Of a stretch of DNA of 64,000 nucleotides, positions 24,724 through 58,950 are shown piece after piece (position 1 is the stretch's first letter; every line of letters begins with the position of its first letter). The notes beneath the pieces were generated by a model that was given only the letters and a program-made list of their open reading frames with translations, was not told the DNA's origin and made no database searches. The DNA is taken from contig NC_088295.1 in assembly GCF_032854445.1 (NCBI RefSeq), positions 36,734,510 to 36,798,509 on the forward strand, in the 5' to 3' direction. This DNA comes from Liolophura sinensis (Eukaryota > Mollusca > Polyplacophora > Chitonida > Chitonidae). Both the position numbers and the translations under genes were made by a program.

Positions 24724-25599
24724 TGAATATATTTATGTTAAAATATTCAACGTATAAAATGAATATAAAAACACGTGTCCCACGTGTGGGTCAGAATATA
24801 GCCTGTAGCACATCTATTGAAACCCAGGTCAGCGACCATATGTGAAATATGCATTAATTTCCAAACGCCTAAAGCGAAAGAAGCAGGTATATGTCCATTG
24901 AAGTTTACATCCACGAAGCTCATGACCCCGATCTGTAGATCCATTATTTACAACCATGAGTAGCATCAGTTTTACTGTGTGATGTTTTATCCCTTGTGGC
25001 AGTATATTCTACTTCCTGATTGAATCTTTGAACTTATAAGAGAGATTGAGCTCTTGAACTAACCGTGTGTGCGAACATTTTACGGAGCTATCCGACATTA
25101 TGCTTCTCCTGATGTTAGCCATAGCTTTATATGCATATACACATATAAACATATATATATATATATGTATACTCTAAGTCAGGGGAATTGTAAAGACTTG
25201 GGTGCAGTCCACTTTCACCGCTTCTTGTTCATCGAGGAAAGCAGATTCTTCAGTTTGTCGACATAACTCCACCACGTGACAGCACCCAGTATTTTACATC
25301 TCCTTGATTCAAGGCGAAATGTCTGTTAAGTCGAAGTATATCAAATGATACATTGGTTGTAAAATGAGTTATAATGTATAATGATTGCAGTGTGATGTAT
25401 ATCCTGTACTAAAGTTAAAAGGAGAGTCAATACATGTAGAAATATCACGACCATGTATATACCACCCGGTATACCACTGCATCAATCAATCACCTTATGA
25501 CACTAACTATCTAACAACCAATCATCCAGTTCATCAGTCAATCAGCCAGTTATAAACTGACCATCCAAATACTCCATCTCTCTCACACATCTTCATCTT

Positions 25600-25623
25600 C
25601 ATATATATATATATATATATATA
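25600..25623. repeat. Short (AT)n microsatellite
   Basis: About 12 AT units, with a second short TATATATATA run just downstream at about 25632 and a smaller (AT)n at about 25150. Confidence 0.9.
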
Positions 25624-28600
25624 GGTCTTGTATATATATATTCGTGTACATCCCAGCCAGTATACATTGAAAACGACATTTGATTGTCACCGTGCGTTTA
25701 AATCTTTTTCAATATAAGACTATACTATATAAGATTGCTGTGAGTAGGTATCTGAAAAGGTCTCTGCCCAGAACATCTATTCTATAAGCCTTTACTCCCC
25801 ACTTTGTAATGAATATCTGTGTATGTGTACTTTGAACTAGGTGTCGACAAAGAATTCAGTGTCCCCCCCCCCCCCAGAACGTATATTTATAAAGCTGTCA
25901 AGAAGATAAGCATCGCAGGGAGTCTTCGCATTTTCCATCTGTATATGAATATGGCGTTGAAAGGGATGTCGAGATTCAGGTGTAAATAACGGTAGACCTA
26001 TAGAGGTTAAACGGGTTTACGGCCTTTAGTGGTCGATGTACCCATTGTCCAGCTGTGGGCGTCCGATAACCTAACGGATGGGGCGCTGTGATTAATGTGC
26101 ACCGTATCAGAACAACACATACATCTTTGTATAGTATATACAGTAGAGCCTGGGACTTGATAGAGCAGTAAAACATGATGTGCCTGTTAAAAAGAAAACC
26201 TGTGACCCTTAACACTCAAGGCGTATTCAAAGCGACATATCGTATTCCTGGTTCTATTATTCCTCATCTAAAAAGTTGAGGCATTGTGAGGGTGCATTTG
26301 TGACCGTCCGTCTGTCTCTCTGTCCGTCTGTCCGTGAGTTTACCAACACAGTTTAACTTTCGTTAACTAAACGTTAATGGCTTTTAAAGAGGTAGATACA
26401 CCAGCGATTGCATCTTAATAAGCGCAGAAGAAATATATTACAAAAAAAAAAAAAATATACAGCATCTGGAGCTATATACAAACCCTGTATACTGTATATA
26501 TGGTACAATGTTGGAATAAAGAACAATAAGGAAAGAGCATGCGGTGCATTATCTTGTGCGTTTATATGTGAATACCGTAATTTATTAACTAATATGATGA
26601 ATACATCGTTCATGCACATAGGGTTAGGAATTTGGTCAACGCGTACAAGGCCCAGACGGGTTTAATGACCTGCACTATGTTATTTACAAAGCTCCTGACG
26701 ACAATGACCTTATATGCCAAAACGCTATCTTGGATTCTGACATAAAAAAGTATAGCTATTCTTGTACAGATTGATATATATTAAATGTTCTCCTTTGCCT
26801 CGTGTGACACCTTGTCGTGGTCTACTGAAGCAAAGGTTTTAGATCATGAACATGTAATATATCGGTAGGTCTACATAGATCGTCAAACGTATCTTGTAGG
26901 CTAGCGGTAAGGGATTCCATCACGTTATAGAAAAGGATACATGACTTCGGTACAAGATAATACAGGGATTTTAAGACTTAGATCGACCTTTAATTTGCTG
27001 AATATATATGAATTATTCAGATTATACAAAACTTCTTCGAATGCAATGGCTTTAGCGGGAAGTCAGATGTTGTTACAGAAAGCTGAACCTTTGTCTATTC
27101 AGGTATCGTTTTAGCTCAGTACACTGTACACCCCATGATGGATGGTCTCAAGCACAGCTTTAGGATATGTAGTGAATGCTTTTGAAGATCCTCATCTTTA
27201 ACGCTGCGGGAGGGCAAAGTGTGTCCCCTTATAGAATTGCCTTGCTTAATAGAAAATACAGACAGGGATTTTTATGACAACGAACTTGCCCAATGTACTA
27301 TATTCAAGAATATGTACATCCTTGTTTACTAAGATTTGACGCCTTTGATCACACGTAAACATTTAAAAAGAACTCTGCCGAATGGTGTGTTTCCCTTTGT
27401 AATGTAGGCAATCGTGTTTTACACCTGTGACGTGTGTTCGCTTGATTTTAGCGCTTCATGTGTAGCCATATTAAATGATTATTCCAAAGTAGTGATGATT
27501 TGTGGGAATTTGTAAATGTAAAATCTTCAGTACGAACGAAGTCTAATTTAGGAGAATCATTTATGCTGATTTCCACGGACTTCTAATTTCTCGTATACTG
27601 CACATTGATATCAGAGTATCACTATGATGATGAGCACGAACAAATTTTTCCTCAATTTAATGAACACTTTAACCACAGAATATCAGGGCAAAGAAGAACA
27701 ATGGCACAAGTGTGAAGACTGTTAAGTAATGATTTTCAGTTAATATTAAAACGTAGCTATTGGTCATGTACCACTGCCCCTCGTTATTATTCAGCGTGTA
27801 CGCACAATGTCTGAGCTGGAAAGGAAATCATGTTTTTTTTTATTAGGGGTTTTGATCTAGCAAGTCTAACAACATATCCAGACTCCATGAGAGAAAACTG
27901 GAAACCTTGTAGACCTGTATTTGCCCCGACCGAAATAGGTTGTCGTAATATTTTTAGTCCGGAATTTAACTTTTTTTCTAAATATCTAAACACATTTGAT
28001 GCATAGATAGGATATATATATATATCTATTATACAAAACATCCGCTCACGATTTCAGTCCTTGAGCAGCCCATACTTAGGCTATTATCCATCACAGCCAT
28101 TAAACCTGTACTGACAATCGAATGAAGAACCATACACTAATTAACTGAAATTAAGTTAACTATATTCTGTGTGTACCATAAAACAGTTTACAGGTTCATA
28201 CCAGTGCGTTGTGAAACAGCCAGATAAGAGAAGTGCATGTTCACCCAAATCATGCAGTAATTGAAAACTTGGCTCGTGCACCTAGCGAACAAATACATGT
28301 AGGTAATTGTGTTTGCTTGATCCCTAAACCATTAAATACTGACCTATATGATTAGGCTGTAATTACGTAACCGATACATGTACTCTTTAAAATAAAACCA
28401 TGTCTGGGAAAGCCTCGTGATAATTAATACATGCGCCTTGCGACTTTGTGCTATGCATATGTAGGTCGACTTAACTCTATAAAGTCATGGTATTTAAGTC
28501 GTAATTAAATATGCGCAGCTGTATTTGCACACAGATAAGGGGTTGTTAAACTGTTCTTACGAACGCTGTGATCACCAGGATTTCCACAAAATCTGGTGTC

Positions 28601-28880
28601 GGCAAAAAGTCGCCAAAGCGACGTTTGCAAAGCTTTGCTTTCCAAGCAAAACGTCAAAGGACGTTCAGTAGAATTGGAGACTCGAGGACGAGCTACACAG
28701 ACGGCCCAAATGACTGTAAAACACATCGCTTTCTTCTGTGGCGTTGCAATGCATATGCGCTTCATATATGTTTTATGAGCACGCGTAGACCAAAAATTGA
28801 GATGTAATAAATGAAAGAACAATTGGGTTCACACCTTTGGACCGTCTTGATACAGACGGGAGGGAGTTTTACGAGTTCCC

Positions 28881-29010
28881 AATTAACCACGTTTATGCCG
28901 GCGTCAGCATTAGTCAGAGACGAGCTACGTTTTCGGATGCTGTCAGTAGAATTAACTACGTTTACGCTGAAGTCATTGGTCAGAGACAAGCTAAGTTTGC
29001 GGAAGACAAG
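28881..29010. repeat. Tandem duplication of about 65 bp, imperfect
   Basis: AATTAACCACGTTTATGCCG and AATTAACTACGTTTACGCTG start two consecutive related blocks, each with GGTCAGAGAC- or AGTCAGAGAC-type sequence and a GAGCTACGTTTTCGG / AAGCTAAGTTTGCGG segment. Identity is roughly 75-80% by eye. A plus-strand frame (28837-29019) runs through both copies. Confidence 0.75.
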
Positions 29011-29011
29011 A

Positions 29012-29346
29012 GTGAGTGAGTGAGTGAGTGAGTGCTTGGGGTTTAACGTCGTACTTAACATTTTTTCAGTCATATGACGACGAAGGAATACTTAGAGTGC
29101 ATGTAGTGTGCCCCCTTGTTGCAGGACGGATTTCCACCATTCTTTTATCTAGTGCTGCTTCACTGAGACGGCTTAGGCTACCGAAGGCAAGTAAGCGGCC
29201 CGCCCGAGCCATTATACTGATACGTGTCAACTAGTCAATGCACTATCCCCTTCATGCTGAACGCCAAGCGAGGAACTTACAGCTTCCTCTTTTTAGGTCT
29301 TAGGTGTGACTCGACCCAGGATTGACCCTGGATCTACCGCTCCCGA
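29012..29346 (-). mobile_element. Second SINE family, (CACT)n tail, head-truncated copy
   Basis: The minus strand carries the same GTACGACGTTAAACCCCAAG and (CACT)n end, the GTCATATGACTG-like and ATAAAAGAATGG blocks, and the AGGGTCAATCCTGGGTCGAG part of the head. About 65 bp in the middle (around 29230-29295) is absent from the copy at 54525, so two subfamilies are present. Confidence 0.85.
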
Positions 29347-32300
29347 CGTAAAACAAGAAGAATTCCGATGTTTGACGATAACGGTCAATATAAAAATTGC
29401 AGATTTATTGTACTTTTTTGTCTTTCAGGCTACATTTACAGAGGAGTTAATCATCATTTTGAATTCTACAAAGGCGGTGAGTGAAGGAGAATTCTCTTCG
29501 GAACATGACCTTGTTCGACACAGGCAATTGCGCATGTTTCCTGTTTTCAAGTTGATCTTATCACAGACATGATCATGTGATCTCTTTTGACATAGCTGAG
29601 AAGGTTGTATCGACCTGCAAAAAAAACCTTGGATTGTCTTTCGATTTGTCCGAAATTCGTCATTTTCTTTTCCCCATCAACCATCGGCCCTATTCAGCCC
29701 TCACGGTCAAATTCCTATCTGCCTGATACACAGTGCAGCGAAAGCCAGCTTATTGTGTTGACTCTGAGGGTCCCTGTAGTGTTACAACCAGTGTCACTAT
29801 CTCAATATTGTCACACAAATACAGAAAATGAGATAGCAAGCCATTGTCTTATTGATCATGTCTAATAATGACAGCATCTAAAATTCCAGCTACACGCAAA
29901 TGCTGGAGTTGACAAAGGGCCCAAATTCAAGGTGGTTGAAAATTGCAAACAAACCCTTATAAAGTTGTTAATCTGACCACGCACATTAACTCATAACCTT
30001 GTCGGTCTTATTTTAAATCTGCTTTACTTTTTGCTAGGATGTGCGATTTTATCTTGTGCGCGATATCTGCTGCTATACTTCGTCCTTGACACATTGTTTC
30101 GTTTTAAATACAATGCGAGCGTGGGTATGATAATGAATTCTCAGTGATTATAATCTTTTCGTCCGCCATATTTTTTTTTTCACATCGATCCCATTGTTAT
30201 CACTGAGACAATATGAAATATTAATCATTGTTTTACTGCTGCGAGATAAAGGCACTTAAATATAAGTGAACAGGAGCATTCCATTTGTAATGAAAGTGTG
30301 AGAAGGTGTCATGTTCCGTTACATTGCAAGAAATTATTGTTAATAATTACATATTCACCATGCAGCAAGGTATTAACGCTTGAAATTATATGCAGCGATT
30401 GCGCTATTTCCAGTTCACGCCACTGAATTAATATAGAACATAGCATCATCTTCGTTTATATCCTGCTACATTGTAATTTAATTGTTCATCATCTAATCTA
30501 AGGTGAACACCATTATTGAAATCGACTATATTTAAGGATAGGATAAAAAAAATCGCCATTGCTACAACATGTTAATCAAAGAAAGTTCGATTTTCATTCA
30601 TTGTTTAAAAATACCATAATGAATAAACTTTAACAGGAAATCGCATACAATGTAGATTTTTGGAGGACACAGTAATCCATCGCTACTTATTATAAAGCAT
30701 TGCATTTATTCGAATCATTTTAAGCCGTTTTTACCACTATAGCTTTAAGGTCTTCATTCTTTCTCAGTTCTCATTGAACTAAAACACTTTTTTCCTAACA
30801 TGATTCATTGTGAATGCTGTATCACAACCAGCAGTGGTTATCCACATTTCAAGGTCATAGCTTTAGGTCTCACCAGGTCCGTCCACTCTGCCTGTGTACA
30901 AACTTATCTATAGATTAGTATGACAGGCCTTCAAACTGACCAAGTGTTTTACGGTTATTAAATCTGTAAGACAACAGACGAAATTGGAAAATATTATTTA
31001 CTTTCTTGTCCGCTGGACAAATTGTGAAAATGTTTGAAGCCTCGATATGTAACACATTCGACCAATTCTAGTCCGGCCGTCTATGTAACCTGCCAGTTCC
31101 AATATTTATTCCTGGCTGTTATCGCCTGAATTGGGGACACGTGCTCTAACATATTATGTCGTCTGCTCACTGTTTTGAAAGACAATCACACCAAGGATTC
31201 AGCTAGCTGTAAGCGCAGGTACAGAACATATTTCAACAGACAAGCGTGAAGTGTTTGGCATTCATCTCTGTCCTATTGGCTGGTGATCGACCTGAAAGCA
31301 CTCGCGGTTTAACAAACTGTGTCGTTGCTCTAGTATTTTGGCGGCATGTTTCCAACCTGACTCGGCACGGACTATTTCTTTGCTCCGTGATACCACTGTC
31401 ACCCCCAAAATAAACCCGGTGCTTTGTTAATGGCCGTCATTGACATTCTTGATGGATCTTTTAAAGTTTTAAGGGTTGGTTATTGTCATGACTTTACATC
31501 GTTTACCCTTGAGGTTATCCGTGGACGGCATTTGAAAATCTCCCCTCGTGCTTTAACAGCCGTGATCGCACGAGTATTAACGGATGTCGAAACCATCTGC
31601 AAAATGAATCATAAATATTCGGAGACTGTCCCGGGCTTTCACGGGCATGAAATTAATATTCTCTCTCCACATCGGCACTCCTGTTTTGTTTCATTTTATA
31701 TCGAATTTCTCCATCTGACTTTCTGAGTAATACCACCAAACATATCCCACCTGTAAAATGTAAACAGCATACTATGCCGTGTGCCTTTCACGCGGAGATT
31801 TAATGGGAATGTGCTTCAAACACAAAATAGGACTCTCTTAAGCTCAGGTTGCTCCACTATCCGGGGGCCAAACCGTAATAAAAAGAACATCGATGGAGTA
31901 ATGCTCTCAGATTAATGCGTTAGGTACATTCGCATGAGGGCGTATATGTGTGTGAACGGATATTATCGTTATTGGGTCTATAAGTTTCTGTGATGTAAGC
32001 TATATATCAAGGCCGCCTCAACAATCCAGGCTGTATGGGTTATCCGTATTTCACAGCTCACTTATCTCTCTCTCTCCCCAGATAAAGAAGGACTGATTAA
32101 TGATCTTCATATGTTGTTTTAAGCCCAATGAATCCCAGCTTAGTAAGAGTAGGGTAAGAAATGCCTAAAATTTTACAACCATTATCAGGAATACTCCCCA
32201 CGAATATTAAAGCAATCCGAGCCTATGTTAAGTCTGTTGTTCATCACTCCTGCCTATCCCATGATGTTTTGTAACAGTTGTTGCAACAGAACAGTTGTCA

Positions 32301-35300
32301 CTCCAGTTTGGGCCCGATACACCGTTTCGCGGGAAAAAGATAAACCATGCCTTGCAACCATATATATTTACACATTACTAACGACTTTCGCCTCCTGAAA
32401 CAATAAATACCTGCTCATGAGATATGTAGCCGTTTCACCGTTTAAGGTTTAGAATGTGTCGCTGCATCAACAGCTTTAATTAAACCGAAACTACAAAGTA
32501 AATATAACCATCGCTGCGTGTAACAAGTAATGTTTACAGGTACTTCAGTTTTTATATAGGTAAGACTGAAAAGATCGCCACCGTAGTTCGTAACAGTTGA
32601 AATGCTTACACTACATCGCTCGGCCCCGAACTTTCTCTGTCTAATATATTTTTTTTTTGCTTCCTCTCCAATGGTCCAGTGAAGGTCTATGTTATATGTT
32701 TGTATATAGGTGTATTGATATGACAAAGTACATCGAACATGTGTTATATTTAGATCACCAAATATCCGTACATTCACTCTGACGCGCTAGACAGATTATC
32801 AATAATCTATTTCATATATCATACACAGTGCCACTTTGCCTTGCATTGAAGTCAATGGGATTTATTTTCGTTTTTATGTAAAGACGTCCATAAAGACATC
32901 ACCTAAGTATTGTGTTAAAGTATTCATCATTTATAGATTTGAATATTGTCACACATAAAAAGGAATTATGTTGATTTCATCAATGTTCTAAATTAGGCAA
33001 AAAGCTTCTTTTTATTCGTGTGACTGTACATCTGTTTATAATCGCAAAAAAGGTCAGCATGCAGAGAGTCAACTCTTGTTTGTATTTGTCTTCCTTGGTA
33101 TATTTTCTGTGATGCACCCTGTGAAAACTCACAGTTAATCAGGCCCATCTCCAATGCACTATCGTTATTATAACGTTCGAAGGACAACAATATGTAAAAT
33201 TTGGTTTTGCAACCGCTTGCTGGTCTGAGCAGCGATGCGAACGGGTCAGATCATTTGTTCTTATTTAGTTATTCATTATTCTATCCTTTATTTGACTCGT
33301 CGATTATATGAATGATATGTTATGGTCTAACGCCACTTTGGCAATATTGCAGCCAAATCGTGTCAAGATAATGCTTTTAATGCATATAATCTATCACATA
33401 CTGAATATACATACGTGTAGACTCATTATGGGCACATATTTAGGATGGCCATTATACGCGTATCCTACGCGTATCCTACATCTGAGTAGCCTACGTCGTG
33501 AGTGAGGACACTGTGTTGTGTGACCTGATATTTATCTATGTGTATGGTGAGTGATTCGGAAGGGTTCTTGAACATCAATAAATAAGAAATTACTTGCCAG
33601 ATTGCCTTCTTTGCAAACAGTTATATTTTGACAATCTTCTTGGGGTGACTTTTTTGAGACATGCGACATTTTATTATCATATAATGTTATGGTTTCAAGT
33701 TGCTACAGATATGTGGCGTAGAAAACTGAGTTTGTATTGCCGGGTATGTTGTTCAAAATAGCGACTGACAAACACTTGTTTTTCTTCACATTATATCCCG
33801 TTGTACGACAACTTGGGATTCACGGATCTGCTTGCATTGACACGTCTCCAAGAGATGAATTCTAGAGAACAATGTCTCTCTCAAAACGGCGAGTTATGGG
33901 AGATTGTGCCATAATATCGATATGAGCCTTGAAATCTAGCTTTTAGAAAATGGGATTTTAGCTTAAAACTGATGGCCTGCAAAGAGGATTTAACATAATA
34001 ACATGGCCTGTGATTTTCGGTGTGAAATATTAAGTTTTGGAGTTCATATTGTCAAAGTAATAAGACATTCGTTTGAGGGTGTCAACTTTGTGTACACGTT
34101 ATCCGTGCTCACCCACATGGCATATTGTTTGAAGAAAGGCCCACGGGTCGAGTGGGGATTGTTGGTACCCTCCCATCACAAGTGCTGGTGTTAAGAGGGT
34201 GGAATATCAACCCCCATGTGCCTAACCTCTAGCCACACAGCCAGGCTTGTTAACACCGCTTTACCTCTGACTTCAGCCAGTGGCATGTGACCCGTCAAAT
34301 TGGAGTGCTAGCAGGCTTTCTCGATCGCAGGTATTTCCATCACAATCTGTGACATTGCACTTGAAATGAACCGATATGCCAAATATGGAAACACTATGTT
34401 AAACGTGAAGCAACTTTGTTCATCTATAACAGATGTGTAATTCTGGTGTCTTAAACAATGTTGGATAAGTGGATACTTTAGTTCTGCTCAAAGTGCTCAA
34501 TACTGAAGTAGACTGAAGACATATTGTGTGGCTTTGGGCAAGTATTGCGACATTGCAATTACCTGCAGGGGACTGTTTTGTGTGTGTTTCTTTTAGGGGG
34601 CTGGGGGTAGGTTTTTAGCCTTAATGGCCTTTGGTATCACCCGGGACTAATGTAGCGGACTGTCCCATATAAGTACCAGATATCATGTATAAGGTGCTGG
34701 GATGACATTGTCGGGAGCTGTTCGGAATAATGTGCATTTTGTTTTGCAAAAGAATTCATGTAAGTATAACAAGGGATGTGTACTTTTCCCCATCAACATG
34801 TTTAGTGCGTAATATCTGGACCCTTTATTGGGTGGTCCGTTAAACTTACGGGTCACTTGTGAAAGCTTCAGGGAAGGACGGAAAAACGTCTTGGCTTGCA
34901 ATTCATATCCAAACGTTTCACCAATTCGCACTGTTGCTGGCCAATAGCTTCTGATAAGCCATCACTCGGTGATAATAACCTTTCTTAATGAATTACGTAA
35001 GCATTTTAATGATGTCAATATATGCGTTGATTAAGATAAATTTAGTCTTACATTTAAGTGTTTAATCTGTTGGAAGTAAAAAGTGCCACATATAAAAAAA
35101 TATCTTGATTTTTGTTGCTACAAAAACTTCTTTGCAGTTTAGCAGGTTTAATGTTTGTCCAGACAACAAAGCGCTTTGCTTTTGCCAATCAGTAAACATT
35201 TTTGCAGTAAACAGACAAATTCGAAAGGTCACCGGGTGAGAAATCTCTGTGTGCAACCACAACAACATCAACAAGCATTGCCCACGTCTGAATATCGGCC

Positions 35301-35678
35301 TTCATTTGAAAAGAGGATGTATGACGTAGATTGTTATATGGAATAGATCAAAATAAGTATTCTAGGAAACTGGTCATGCGTAAAATACCAAAAACATCAA
35401 TTTTAGTGAGACATCGAAGATTAGCATGTGAACACTACTTTTTGTGTGTGTGTTCTCCTTTTTCTATTTTTCCTCTCATTTTTATAAAGGAAAACAAATT
35501 GAGCATTACGGAAAACAAACTGAGCACAAAAACAGATGATACATTCTCGGATTTAGCTGACGTAGCAAAAAAACATTGGTATCATATGTTATATTGTTGC
35601 AAATTTGAGCAGTAAAGATCACCTGTCCCTTTTACAAAAAAAAAGACATGTTAAAAAAATACCTATTCCACATGCACG

Positions 35679-35942
35679 CCTCAATTGTATGAGGGTGCGT
35701 GCCTCAATTGTATGAGGATGCGTGCGTCAATTGTATGAGGGTGCGTGCCTCAGTTGTATGAGGGTACGTGCCTCAGTTGTATGTGGAGGTGGTGCCTCAG
35801 TTGTATAAGGAGGTGGTGCCTCAGTTGTATGAGGAGGTGGTGTCTCAACTGTATGAGCATGCGTGTCTCAACTGTATGAGCATGCGTGCCTCAGCTGTAT
35901 GAGGATGTGGTACCTTAACTGTATGAGGCTGCGTGCCTCAGT
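35679..35942. repeat. 23/24-bp minisatellite, about 11 copies
   Basis: CCTCAATTGTATGAGGGTGC and variants repeat from 35679. The array mixes 23-bp units (ending GCGTG) and 24-bp units (ending GGTGGTG). Each unit contains the short inverted pair CCTCA..TGAGG and so could form small hairpins. Confidence 0.93.
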
Positions 35943-38169
35943 GTTTGTACCTAGTAACATCGGTCCTGTGTGTCATTTATTCTCTTTGTCACTAGGGAAG
36001 CAATCATGTTACATTAAAACATGACAGTGTTACCCCTCAGGGTACCGCGACATTACATCCCTAACCCCAACACCAAGTCATTATTCTTATCTATTCCATA
36101 CCTCACTCACCTCGCAAGAATTCATTTTCACATTATGTCACCTAAATTTTTATTATATACTTTGTCTATTTTGGGTTCTATTGTTTTTTTTACAAATTTC
36201 TTTTCGTGTTACTGTTTGAGCCATATTTAATCTTCCATATTTCTCGAATATTTGACGGTTTTATTTACTGCTCTGAAAATATTTCGGTAACTCCGACAAT
36301 CCTGGACAACGGGCTTCGTTATGGTGAAATAGAGGGGCGTTAACACTGTACTTCCTGAAGCATCTAACATCTCCGACTGAATATTATCACATCCCCTGAG
36401 GACAGCATGTGTTTTCATACACAAAACCCGCACAGACTTGTTTGTAGTAAACCCGCCTTCGTGTCTGATCCACCCTCAGGACAATAGAGCCAGAATTCCA
36501 GAAAACAAGAGCTGAATAGCGGGAGGTTAGAATCTCATGACCAAGGTGAAGTAAACTTTCAGAATAAAAAATAGACACAATAGCCGATGACGAATCCCGT
36601 GGAAAGAGGAAAAAGCACTCCTGGATCATTGTGTGGATTTCATAAAAACTGCAAGGCCATATCATAACAGAAGCCAACGAGACACCCTTAAGTAAAACCC
36701 AGCGTTTGACAATAAATTTTTCAATGAACACATCTATACTTTTTTTTCTTCTACATTTACCGGCCTTGACGATGCATAGCGTAGCAGACGTTACACTGTT
36801 TGTTCCACCATCATCGTCTGACGATCCACCTTGGCTTAAGACAGAACAACATGGATTCGATAAACAATAAGATGTCTAAAACAAAGCAGAAGAATGAGAG
36901 TTGAAGACCTTGACTTGGCCCTTCGAGATTTTGCGAGGATTGAAGAGAACTTCAAACTTAAATCGGATTATACCACCCACTCGAATGCCACTTAGGATTG
37001 CCACAAGGTTCAATCGCTTAAAAAAATATTGCGACAATCGACGGTTTTAACGTAAATGATTTAAACCGTTATGATACACCTGTGGCAAGCGTATTGCGTT
37101 TTAAACTGCCAACATGTTCTTTGCCACGACAGTAAGGAACAAATTCATTGCCAAAGACGAGGCAGGGTGTTAGATATAGGATAAATATCAAGGCCAGAAG
37201 CGGCTTGCAAAGGAGTCAATTTACAAATTAGTTCAAGTAAGATATTTACAAAGCTTTTAGGAAATAGTGCTTAATGTTTCCCAGTGGGGCTTCCACGGTA
37301 ACAGAAAATGTTTACGACATGTTGAGCAAGTGTTGGGAAAGTATTCTTCGTTAAACCATCGTACTGCAGTATTTATAGATGTTGTGCTACTGTATCGTCG
37401 ATATATGTGAGCTTATTATAACTAGATAAAAATACACGACGGTAGCCGTGTACGTGGCGATTTCTCCGGATATAGTATAATTTAATGGTCAGAAAAGACA
37501 AAATACTTAGCTCAACTAAGTATCCAAAAGTAACTTCGACCATTTTCGATTTTTTCTGTTTAACTGCTTTCATTTTTGTGGATGGTTTCATATAAAATGT
37601 AAGATAAAAGTGGTGAAAAAAATTTTTTGTATCTCTGTTAGACATAGAATGTGTTAGAATGCAACTGATAAAATGTATCTAAACCTCCAGATTAAATTCT
37701 ATCAATTAAGAGAGGATTAGGAAAAACTTTAATTCGAACATGGTATATCTAATGGTGTATAATGCACATTGATGCCGTGTAACTGGTCGCGGCTTACCGT
37801 CATGTGTCTGAATTCGGGCAACGTTGTACCCCAGCACTAATTATGTACAAGCAGTCTTTGTCTACTTGCACCTGTCGGGAACTTGTTTGGCATAAGATTT
37901 GGTCATTATCTCAACTCTCGCCGATCCCTGTGACATACGACAAACGGCGATATTTAACATGGGTGATTTGATATGCATAGCTGTACTCCCACCGACGTTT
38001 TGCCACAGCGCTTTCCTTAGAGGTTAATCGGGGTCAGCTGACCTATCACCTCTGACCTCTCTCTCTCTTTTCAAAATTCGATCTCCTTCACTATTGACAG
38101 TTCTCTTTGCTCATCTTTTCTTTTCACACAGACAACTTTGGAGTGGGGAATCTGGACTGGGGACACTGG

Positions 38170-38378
38170 ATGTATCCAGCCGCGTGGATGGCTGTGGTTT
38201 TGTGGAGGGCTCTGTTACTGTGACTTGCCTGAGGACTGTATAGAAGTAACCTGGGACAATTTATTCAGCAGAGGAGTGAATTCAAATGAGGACACTAGAT
38301 AATTAATTCTGCAGGCTACCATTACATACTCAAGGGTATTTTTCTACTTGGACTCCTGGGAAAGTTCATGTGTCCACC

Positions 38379-38403
<25 letters not shown>
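38170..38403 (+). promoter_or_regulatory. Three short upstream ORFs before the cadherin start
   Basis: uORF1 38170-38223 (17 codons, MYPAAWMAVVLWRALLL), uORF2 38286-38306 (6 codons) and uORF3 38368-38403 (11 codons). uORF3 overlaps the main ATG at 38379 in another frame. Upstream ORFs usually lower translation of the main frame. If the leader is spliced as proposed, all three are in the mRNA. Confidence 0.6.

Positions 38404-58950
<20,547 letters not shown>

Larger units (their letters stand above)
17046..38131 (+). other. Gene-poor stretch, intergenic or 5' intron of the cadherin gene
   Basis: I see no recognisable coding exon here. The stretch holds minisatellites at 19670, 21180 and 35679, three (TA)n tracts, short SINE fragments and a (CACT)n-tailed SINE at 29012. 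If a leader exon ends at 17045, the whole stretch would be an intron; otherwise it is intergenic. Confidence 0.4.
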
